27,525 nt of DNA, taken from assembly GCA_023391285.1 (NCBI GenBank), contig JAEWBF010000025.1, forward strand, positions 1-27,525, written 5' to 3'. The notes under the pieces were generated by a model, which worked only from the letters and a program-made list of their open reading frames with translations, was not told the DNA's origin and made no database searches. Of the stretch, positions 21,104 to 27,525 are shown piece by piece. The number at the start of each line of letters is the position of its first letter. The stretch's first letter is position 1. The position numbers and the translations under genes are program-made. Origin of the DNA: Verrucomicrobiota bacterium (GTDB lineage: Bacteria; Verrucomicrobiota; Verrucomicrobiia; Opitutales; Opitutaceae).

Positions 21104-24100
21104 GTGAACATCCTCTTCGTCAACTACGGCGACTTCACCAGCAACAGCCTGAACCACATCGGCGCGTTCGCCAACCGCCTCACGCTGCTCGGCCACGCCT
21201 GCGTCGTCGCCGTCCCCGAAAACCCCGACACGATCTCCGTCGTCCCGTCGCCCCTCTTCACGCCCGTCACTTTCTCGCGCGCCCTCGAGCCCGAACCCAT
21301 TTTCCCCAACCGCCGGCCCGCCGACCTCGTCCACGTCTGGACACCTCGCGAAAACGTCCGCACTTTCAGCCTCTCCTACCTCCGCCAAAATCCCTCCGCC
21401 GCCCTCGCCATTCATCTCGAGGACAACGAAATCTTCCTCATCGAGAGCTACGCCCGCGACACCCTCGCCAATCTCCGCGCGCTCTCCGACGAAGAGCTCG
21501 CCGCCCGCCTCTCCCCGCGCCTCTCGCACCCCGTCCGCTTCCGCAATTTCCTGAAACTCGCCCACGGCGTCACGTTCATCACCGACAAGCTCCGCGACCT
21601 CATCCCGGGCGACAACCAGCTCACGCACCGCCTTCTCCCCGGCATCGACGCCGCCCTCTACCAGCCGCAGATCCCCGATCCCGCCCTCCGTGCCGAAATC
21701 GGCGCACGCCCCGACGAAAAACTCATCGTCTTCACCGGCAGCACCACCTTCGCCAACCTCGCCGACGTCCGCACGCTCCTCCTCGCCATCCGCCTCATCA
21801 ACGACCGCGGCATCCCCTGCCGCCTCGTCCGCACCGGCATCAACCCGCCTCACCTCGCCGCCCAACTCGCCCCGCTCGCCGGCGATCGGGTCATCGAACT
21901 CGGCTTCGTCGAAAAACAAAAACTCGCCGCCCTCCTCTCCCTCGCGGACGTCCTCGTCCAACCCGGTGAAGCCGACGCCTTCAACGACTACCGCCTCCCG
22001 TCCAAAATCCCTGAGTTCCTCTGCGTCGGCCGCCCGTGCGTCCTCCCGCGCGCCAATCTCGCCCGCGACATGGAAGACGGCCGCCACGCCCTCCTCCTCG
22101 ACACCGGCACGCCCGACGAAATCGCCGACCAATGCCTCCGCATTTTCTCCGACGACGCCCTCGCCCAGCGTCTCTCCGACGGCGCCCTCGAATTCGCCCG
22201 CGCCCACTTCGATCTTAAATCCAACACCGCCGCCCTCGCCGGTTTCTACGAGCAAATCAAATCCTTCGCCACCCCGCTCTTCACCGATCCGTCGCTTCCG
22301 CCGTCCGAAGACGTCCTCCTCGCCGAGGGCGATCTCCGCGACCGCATGCGCGCCAAGGAACAAAGCCTCGAACTCGCCCGCGCGACCGCCGCCGAAAACA
22401 AACGCCTCGCCGCCGCCGACGCCTTCCACCGCGCCAAACTCCAGGAAGAGCGCCACGCCACCGAAGTCCTGCGCCGCCAACTCGCCGACACCACCGAGAC
22501 CATCACGCGTCTCACGCGCAGCCTCGACGAGTCCCGCGCCGAACTCGCCGCCCGCACCGAAAAGGTGAAGCGCATGTCCGACTCCTTCTCCTGGCAAATC
22601 ACCAGCCCGCTCCGCTCCCTCCGCCGCACGTTCATCGATTCGCGCAAGAAAAACAAAAACGCCGCGCCCGTATCCACGCCACCACCACCGATCGCGCCCG
22701 GCTTCCCCTACGTCATCGACGAGCCCAACGACTGGCACGACGTCCCTCCGTCCGGCGAACTCCGCGGCTGGGTCGTCGCCTCCGAAAACCGCGCCGTCAA
22801 CGCCGTCCGCCTCCGCGCCGCCGGCAAATCCTTCGAAGCCACCTACGGTCTCCCGCGCCCCGACCTCGCCGCGAGTCAACCGTCGCACCCCACCGCCGGC
22901 CACAGCGGTTTCACCCTCAACTATTCTCTTCCTCCCGAATCCACCCACGTCCTCATCCTCGAAGCGCTCACCGACGACGGCCGCTGGCACGTTTTCGCCA
23001 CGCCGACCGCCCACGTCTCGCCCGATCTCCCCGAACACCTTCGCCGCGACTACAACACCTGGGTTCGCCGTTTCGACACGCTCACGCTCGATCGCGCCGT
23101 CTCCCTCCGCGCCCGCATCGAAGCGCTCACCGACGAACAGCGCCCGCTCATCTCCGTGTTGATGCCCGTCTTCAACACGCCCGAGCAGTGGCTCGTCAAA
23201 GCCATCGAGTCCGTCCGCGCCCAGCTCTACCCCAACTGGGAACTCTGCATCGCCGACGACGCCTCGACCGCCCCGCACGTTCGCCGCGTCCTCGACGACT
23301 ACGTCCGCCGCGACCCGCGCATCAAGGTTTCCTACCGCGATCAAAACGGACACATCTCCGCCGCCTCCAACTCCGCCCTCGCCCTCGCCACCGGCGAATT
23401 CACCGCGCTCCTCGATCACGACGACGAGATCCCGCCCCACGCGCTCGCCGAAAACATCTTCGCCCTCCTCGCACAACCCGACCTCGAGTTCATCTACTCC
23501 GACGAAGACAAAATCGACGAACAGGGCCGCCGCTACGATCCCTACTTCAAACCCGACTGGAATCCCGACCTCTTCCTCGGCCAAAACTTCACCTGCCACC
23601 TTTCCGTTTTCCGCACCGCGCGTCTCCGCGCCATCGGCGGTTTCCGCGAGGGTTTCGAGGGCAGCCAGGACTGGGATCTCACGCTCCGCGCGATCGAAGG
23701 TCTCGACCCCGCCAAAATTCACCACATCCCGCGCGTCCTCTACCACTGGCGCGCCATCCCCGGCTCCACCGCGCGCGTCATCGACGAGAAATCTAACTAC
23801 CCCTTCATCGCCGCGAAAAAAGCCCTCACCGAACACCTCGCGCGCACCGGCGTCGCCGCCGAACTCGTCTCCGTCGCCGGCTTCCACTGGCGCGTCAAAC
23901 GCCCGCTCCCCACGCCCGCGCCGAAAGTCTCCATCATCATCCCCACCAAAAACGCCGAGCCGCTCCTGCGTCTCTGCCTCACGTCGCTCATCGCGAAAAC
24001 CACCTACCCCGATTTCGAAATCCTCGTCGTCAACAACCGCTCCGACGAACCCGCCGCGCTCGCCTACCTCGACCAACTCCGCGCCAGCCAGCCGACTTCA

Positions 24101-24811
24101 TGGGGGCGCGGTGCCCCCACCGCGCAAAACGCCACGCCCACCCTCCGCGTCCTCGATTACGACGCGCCCTTCAACTTCTCCGCGATCAACAACCACGCCG
24201 TCCGCCACGCCCACGGTCGCATCCTCGCCTTCCTCAACAACGATCTCGAAGCCCTCCACCCCGACTGGCTCGACGAAATGGTCTCGCAGGCCCTCCGCCC
24301 CGAAATCGGCTGCGTCGGAGCGATGCTCTACTATCCCGACGACACCGTGCAGCACGCCGGCATCGTCCTCGGCCTCACCGGCCCCGCCGGCAAAGACGGC
24401 GTCGCCGGCCACGCCTTCAAAGGCCTGAAGCGCGGCGCCGAGGGCCAGCGCAACCGCCTCCGCCTCGTCCAAAACTACTCCGCCGTCACCGCCGCTTGCC
24501 TCGTCATCCGCCGCGAGGTCTTCGAACAGGTCAACGGCTTCGACGAACGCCACCTCCCCGTCGCCTTCAACGACGTCGATTTCTGCCTGCGCGTAATGAA
24601 ATCCGGATACCGCAATCTCTGGACGCCTTTCGCCGAATTCTACCACCACGAATCCGCCAGCCGCGGCCTCGAAGACACGCCGGAAAAACTGAAGCGCTTC
24701 CACAGCGAAGCCGCCTACATGCGCAAGACCTGGGCGAAGCTCCTCGACCGCGACCCCGCCTACAACGTCAACCTCTCCCTCCAACACGAGGACTTCTCCC
24801 TCCGCTTCTAA
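21104..24811 (+). CDS. multidomain glycosyltransferase: GT4, coiled coil, beta-sandwich, GT2, GT2
   Basis: This 1235-residue enzyme has three probable transferase domains. GT4-like (1-390): NILFVNYGDF, ITDKLRDLIPG, VFTGSTTFANLADV, then YRLPSKIPEFLCVGRP in the donor site. Coiled coil (about 405-490) ends in SWQITSPLRSLRR, a segment seen in other long glycan transferases. Beta-sandwich-like region (about 530-645): ELRGWVV ... LPRPDLA ... SGF. GT2-1 (about 683-900): ISVLMPVFNT, DHDDE, SDEDK. GT2-2 (about 943-1210): VSIIIPTKN, LNNDLEALHPDW, FNDVDFCLRVMKSGY. Start is GTG at 21104 with no nearer ATG. A hairpin element is inserted in frame at residues about 1000-1008. It may assemble a repeating unit in the cytoplasm. 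Sugars are unknown. Confidence 0.93.
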   Translation: MNILFVNYGDFTSNSLNHIGAFANRLTLLGHACVVAVPENPDTISVVPSPLFTPVTFSRALEPEPIFPNRRPADLVHVWTPRENVRTFSLSYLRQNPSAALAIHLEDNEIFLIESYARDTLANLRALSDEELAARLSPRLSHPVRFRNFLKLAHGVTFITDKLRDLIPGDNQLTHRLLPGIDAALYQPQIPDPALRAEIGARPDEKLIVFTGSTTFANLADVRTLLLAIRLINDRGIPCRLVRTGINPPHLAAQLAPLAGDRVIELGFVEKQKLAALLSLADVLVQPGEADAFNDYRLPSKIPEFLCVGRPCVLPRANLARDMEDGRHALLLDTGTPDEIADQCLRIFSDDALAQRLSDGALEFARAHFDLKSNTAALAGFYEQIKSFATPLFTDPSLPPSEDVLLAEGDLRDRMRAKEQSLELARATAAENKRLAAADAFHRAKLQEERHATEVLRRQLADTTETITRLTRSLDESRAELAARTEKVKRMSDSFSWQITSPLRSLRRTFIDSRKKNKNAAPVSTPPPPIAPGFPYVIDEPNDWHDVPPSGELRGWVVASENRAVNAVRLRAAGKSFEATYGLPRPDLAASQPSHPTAGHSGFTLNYSLPPESTHVLILEALTDDGRWHVFATPTAHVSPDLPEHLRRDYNTWVRRFDTLTLDRAVSLRARIEALTDEQRPLISVLMPVFNTPEQWLVKAIESVRAQLYPNWELCIADDASTAPHVRRVLDDYVRRDPRIKVSYRDQNGHISAASNSALALATGEFTALLDHDDEIPPHALAENIFALLAQPDLEFIYSDEDKIDEQGRRYDPYFKPDWNPDLFLGQNFTCHLSVFRTARLRAIGGFREGFEGSQDWDLTLRAIEGLDPAKIHHIPRVLYHWRAIPGSTARVIDEKSNYPFIAAKKALTEHLARTGVAAELVSVAGFHWRVKRPLPTPAPKVSIIIPTKNAEPLLRLCLTSLIAKTTYPDFEILVVNNRSDEPAALAYLDQLRASQPTSWGRGAPTAQNATPTLRVLDYDAPFNFSAINNHAVRHAHGRILAFLNNDLEALHPDWLDEMVSQALRPEIGCVGAMLYYPDDTVQHAGIVLGLTGPAGKDGVAGHAFKGLKRGAEGQRNRLRLVQNYSAVTAACLVIRREVFEQVNGFDERHLPVAFNDVDFCLRVMKSGYRNLWTPFAEFYHHESASRGLEDTPEKLKRFHSEAAYMRKTWAKLLDRDPAYNVNLSLQHEDFSLRF
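24100..24125. repeat. 26-nt hairpin element inside the glycosyltransferase gene
   Basis: GCGCGGTG (24106-24113) pairs perfectly with CACCGCGC (24118-24125) around CCCC, preceded by ATGGGG. It is identical to 17405-17430 except for one base. It is read in frame and encodes about WGRGAPTA at residues 1000-1007, within a stretch about 18-20 residues longer than the matching part of the GT2 domain at 17629. Confidence 0.92.
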
Positions 24812-24830
24812 CCGCTACTTGTAGGGTGGG

Positions 24831-24857
24831 GTCTCCCGATCCCGCCCTCCCGCCCCG
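24831..24857. repeat. hairpin element after the large glycosyltransferase
   Basis: GGGTGGGGT (24834-24842) pairs with ATCCCGCCC (24849-24857) around CTCCCG when two G-U pairs are allowed. It starts 20 bp after the stop codon. It is closest to the element at 8886-8914. Confidence 0.7.
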
Positions 24858-24894
24858 CCCGCGACGGCGAGCACCAGCACGCGGATCTCATTCA

Positions 24895-24983
24895 CCACAG
24901 AGGCCCAAAGACACAGAGCCCGATCGCATTCCCGTGTCCTCCCCATCCTCCGGCTTTCTCCGTGCCTCCGCGCCTCTGTGGTT
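24895..24983. repeat. bipartite inverted repeat (CCACAGAGGC type), copy 3
   Basis: Left arm CCACAGAGGCCCAAAGACAC (24895-24914) and right arm ending GCGCCTCTGTGGTT (24961-24983) are imperfect reverse complements separated by about 40 bp. It lies directly before the next gene and contains an in-frame GTG that is not the likely start. Confidence 0.8.
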
Positions 24984-25004
24984 CCAAACAAAACTTCCCG
25001 CGCG

Positions 25005-26039
25005 ATGACCCTCTCATCCGCCTTCCCTTCTCTCCCGTTCCACCTCGACTCCCCTGCTGCCGGCGCCGCCTTCTACCGCCAGCGCATCCCGATCGAGGGC
25101 TGGCTCCATCTCGGCCCCGAGCAATCGACCATCCGCCGCATCGTCGCCCGTTCCGCCTCCCGCGAAATCGGCGACACCACCCATCTCTATCCGCGTCCCG
25201 ACGTTTCGTCCGCACTCCATCTCCCGGCCACCACCGCAACCGGCTTCCGCTTCCTCGCGTGTTGCGAATCCCCGCCCGAAACAGACACCGCTCAAATCGA
25301 ACTCCACGCCGAATTCGCCCATTCCCCGCCCCTCCTCCTCGCGACCTTCTCGATCCGCCTTCACCCCAACGACCACATCACCGCCCCCTACGGCAATCTC
25401 TGCAATCCCCGCGAAACCGGCCTCCTCCACCGCGAACATCTCTACTCCACCGGCCTCCCCGCCGAGACGGCCAACCCCGAGTGCGTCCAACTCCTCGCTA
25501 ATTATCTTCCGCCCGCGTCAAACATCCTGGACGTCGGCTGCGGCATCGGCGCTTTTCACGCACCGTTGCGTGCGCTCGGACACACCTGGACCGGCTGCGA
25601 AACTTCCGCGACGTGCCTCGCCGAACTCGCCCGCCGCCAACTCCCTCATCGCGCCATCCTCGCTCCGTCCTCTTCCTCCGCACCAACCTACCGCCTTCCC
25701 GGAAGCGACGCCGAATTCGACGCCGTCATCGCGATCGAAGTCCTCGAACACGTGCGTGAGCCCGACTCTTTCCTTCGCGAAATCGCCCGCGTCACCCGCC
25801 GCTACGCCTTTTTCTCCGTCCCCAATCTCGAGACGCTTCCCTTCCTCTCCAACCGCCTCGTCGCTCCCTGGCATCTCCTCGAAGGCGACCACGTGAACTT
25901 CTTCACTCGTTTCAATCTCCGCCCGCTTCTCGCCCGCCATTTCCGCCACATCGAAATCCTCGACTACGGCACCCAACCGCTCGCCGCGCCCGACGGCCCT
26001 CCGCTTCCCTACCACCTCTTCGCCCTCTGCGAGGTTTAA
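25005..26039 (+). CDS. SAM-dependent methyltransferase with N-terminal beta-sandwich-like domain
   Basis: This 344-residue protein has two parts. The first 130 residues resemble the mid-domain of the preceding glycosyltransferase (EGWLHL ... IRRIVAR ... YPRPDVSSAL ... GFRFLA against RGWVV ... VNAVRLR ... LPRPDLAASQ ... SGFTLN), probably a beta-sandwich. The rest is a class I methyltransferase: NILDVGCGIG with D176, G178, G180 and G182, then VIAIEVLEHVREPDSF and YAFFSVPN, then a long C-terminal lid with HVNFFTRFNL. The ATG at 25005 is preferred to a GTG at 24978 in repeat DNA. It is likely to methylate a sugar in the glycan made by the neighbouring transferases; this is inference. Confidence 0.9.
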   Translation: MTLSSAFPSLPFHLDSPAAGAAFYRQRIPIEGWLHLGPEQSTIRRIVARSASREIGDTTHLYPRPDVSSALHLPATTATGFRFLACCESPPETDTAQIELHAEFAHSPPLLLATFSIRLHPNDHITAPYGNLCNPRETGLLHREHLYSTGLPAETANPECVQLLANYLPPASNILDVGCGIGAFHAPLRALGHTWTGCETSATCLAELARRQLPHRAILAPSSSSAPTYRLPGSDAEFDAVIAIEVLEHVREPDSFLREIARVTRRYAFFSVPNLETLPFLSNRLVAPWHLLEGDHVNFFTRFNLRPLLARHFRHIEILDYGTQPLAAPDGPPLPYHLFALCEV

Positions 26040-26078
26040 ACATTCCACCGGCAAAGACCACGTGGCATCTTCCTCATT

Positions 26079-26107
26079 TTTGTCATTCTGAGCGAAGCAA
26101 AGAATCC
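26079..26107 (+). repeat. dispersed repeat starting TTTGTCATTCTGAGCG, copy 2
   Basis: The 29-nt sequence matches 13831-13859 at all but one position. It lies in the 87-bp gap before the last gene of the window. Confidence 0.85.
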
Positions 26108-26126
26108 AGGTGTGCGCCCGCTAGCC

Positions 26127-27525
26127 GTGTCCACTTCCCGACCTCACATTCCCTCCACCTCCGCGCCCCGCTGGTTAAAACCAAACCTCCCGCGCCACCT
26201 CTTCGTCACCGCCTTCGCCCTCCTGATCTTCGCGAGCAAGCTCGCGCTCATCCACACCGCCGGCACCGACGTGCCGCAAATGGACCAATGGGACGCCGAA
26301 GCGCACCACACGCTGGTTCCCTGGCTCGAACATCGCCTCACATCCGCCGACCTGCTGTATCCACATAACGAGCACCGTCTCGTCACCACCAAGCTCTGGT
26401 CCCTCGCCTTCGTCGCCGCCAACGGCCAATGGAGCGGATTCGTCACGCTCATCGCCAACGCCGCCGTCCACACCGCCTTCGCCGTCGGCTTCCTCCTCCT
26501 CTCCCGCCGCTGGCTCACCGGTCCTCCGTTTTTCGCTTTCGCCGCGCTCCTCCTCCTTCTGCACGCGCTTCCCTTCTCCTGGGAAAACACCCTCGGCGCT
26601 TTCCAAATCCAGTTCTACTTCCTCCTCCTTTTCTCCTTCGGCCATCTCGCCTTCACGCTCGGCTCGTCCGGTTCTTCCATCCGCTGGTTGATCGGACAAC
26701 TCTGCGCCACCCTCGCGCTCTTCACCCTCGCCTCCGGCCTCCTCTCCTCCGCCGCCCTCCTCTGCGCGCTCGCCGCCGAATTCCTCCGCACCCGCCGCCT
26801 CACCGGTCAACAACTCGTCAGCGCCGCCCTCGCTCTCGCCTTCCTCGTCCTCGGCTGGTCGCTCCGCAACGTCGTCCCCGGCCACGCCCCACTCCACGCC
26901 CAATCCCTCGGCGAATTCCTCCTCGCCCTCCTTCAACTCCTCACCTGGCCCGCGCCCCTCTGGCTCCCACTCGTCCTCGTCCCCACGCTCCTCTTCGTGT
27001 TGCGCCTCCTCCGCGACCGAGACCAACCGCCCGACCTCCTCCTCGTCGGTCTGCTCGCCTGGACTCTCCTCCAACTCGCCGCCCTCGCCTACGCCCGCGG
27101 CACCCAAAGCGTCACCTCCTCCCGCTACTTCGACCTCCTCGTCGTCCACGTCGCCCTCGCCTTCATCTTCCTCGCCACTCTTCCGAACTTTCGCTTTCGC
27201 CGCGCGGCCCTCGCCACGTGGTTCATCGTCACCGCCCTCGCCCTCGCGCACGTCGCGCGCGACCAATGGCACGGCATCATTCTTCCGCGCGCCGCCCAAT
27301 TTGCCACCCAGCAGGAAAACCTCCGCCGCTATCTCGCGACCCACGATCCCCAACACCTCGCCGGCAAATCCTTCCCCGACCTCCCGTATCCAGATTCCAA
27401 CGTCCTCCTCCAACGTCTCTCCTCCCCCGCCCTCCGCAGCCTCCTGCCTCCTTCCATCCGCGCTCCCCTCGACCTCTCCCCCTCCTCCACTCTCACTGAT
27501 GGAGGCGCTGTGCCCCCACCGCGCA
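26127..27525 (+). CDS. polytopic membrane protein, paralogue of the 15108 gene, 3'-truncated by window
   Basis: At least 466 codons are open from GTG 26127 to the window edge with no stop. Translation shows the landmarks shared with the gene at 15108: MDQWDAEAHH, HNEHRLVTTKL, LGAFQIQFYFLLLF, and SSRYFDLLVVHVA, plus about ten hydrophobic segments. The start is uncertain: GTG at 26127 is the nearest start-like codon before LKPNLPRHLFVTAFALL, with no ATG near. Near the edge it reads TLTDGGAVPPPR through a hairpin element. The family is unnamed to me; a GT-C-like or flippase-like role in glycan export is possible. It closes, within this window, the glycan gene cluster. Confidence 0.82.
   Translation, partial: MSTSRPHIPSTSAPRWLKPNLPRHLFVTAFALLIFASKLALIHTAGTDVPQMDQWDAEAHHTLVPWLEHRLTSADLLYPHNEHRLVTTKLWSLAFVAANGQWSGFVTLIANAAVHTAFAVGFLLLSRRWLTGPPFFAFAALLLLLHALPFSWENTLGAFQIQFYFLLLFSFGHLAFTLGSSGSSIRWLIGQLCATLALFTLASGLLSSAALLCALAAEFLRTRRLTGQQLVSAALALAFLVLGWSLRNVVPGHAPLHAQSLGEFLLALLQLLTWPAPLWLPLVLVPTLLFVLRLLRDRDQPPDLLLVGLLAWTLLQLAALAYARGTQSVTSSRYFDLLVVHVALAFIFLATLPNFRFRRAALATWFIVTALALAHVARDQWHGIILPRAAQFATQQENLRRYLATHDPQHLAGKSFPDLPYPDSNVLLQRLSSPALRSLLPPSIRAPLDLSPSSTLTDGGAVPPPR
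27499..27524. repeat. 26-nt hairpin element at the window edge, in frame
   Basis: ATGGAG, then GCGCTGTG (27505-27512), CCCC, CACCGCGC (27517-27524). It differs from 17405-17430 by one base, which breaks one pair of the stem. The open frame of the membrane-protein gene runs through it. Confidence 0.88.

Noticed and set aside
19720..21969. 749-codon plus-strand frame rich in Arg, Pro and His
   Set aside because: It is the +1 shadow of the GT4 and large transferase genes, with low-complexity composition and no motif.
19829..24076. 1415-codon minus-strand open frame opposite two glycosyltransferase genes
   Set aside because: It crosses two well-supported plus-strand genes and their repeat spacer, and reads as E/D/G/V-rich sequence with no recognisable domain.

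Overview
The window is GC-rich DNA from what looks like a verrucomicrobial genome, most likely Opitutaceae. This placement is inference, resting on the protein types (secreted Ig-like proteins ending in repeated ENDNW...SKDAALL modules), the heavy G/C-ending codon use, and intergenic spacers full of short palindromes and tandem repeats. I could not run a database search. No tRNA, rRNA, CRISPR array, transposase or phage gene was seen.

Layout. (1) 1-3300: rpsO (S15) and pnp (PNPase), the widely conserved housekeeping pair, each followed by a stem-loop terminator. (2) 3376-8347: two tandem paralogues of about 820 aa encoding secreted proteins (signal peptide, Ig-like domain, propeller-like Delta-60 repeats, second Ig-like domain, two C-terminal repeats), each preceded by the same short box about 41 nt before its ATG. 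(3) 8344-8847, minus strand: a carboxymuconolactone decarboxylase-family protein, the only clear minus-strand gene. (4) 9002-14949: a sugar catabolism and uptake operon made of an SDR dehydrogenase, an L-fuconate dehydratase-like enolase-superfamily enzyme, and a complete ribose-type ABC importer (binding protein, double ATPase, permease). It fits the non-phosphorylating L-fucose/L-fuconate route. (5) 15108 to the right edge: a surface-glycan gene cluster with two related polytopic membrane proteins at its ends (the second cut by the window edge), two SAM methyltransferases, a GT2-GT4 fusion, a GT4, and a 1235-aa enzyme with one GT4 and two GT2 domains.

The least ordinary content is the spacer DNA. 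Nearly every gap from position 1 on carries at least one of several repeat types: 26-nt hairpin elements, heptamer tandem arrays, bipartite inverted repeats built on CCACAGAGGC, TTTCGCG/TTCCGTG mosaics before glycosyltransferase genes, and a repeat starting TTTGTCATTCTGAGCG. Hairpin elements also lie in frame inside a glycosyltransferase gene (24100-24125) and inside the truncated membrane-protein gene (27499-27524). Heptamer arrays with different unit sequences but the same 7-bp period sit just upstream of the start codons of the last four genes of the sugar operon. Start codons generally lack a purine-rich Shine-Dalgarno sequence, and several are GTG or TTG.

Start sites were moved from the longest open frame when the upstream part was plainly repeat-derived and a signal peptide or family alignment gave a better start.
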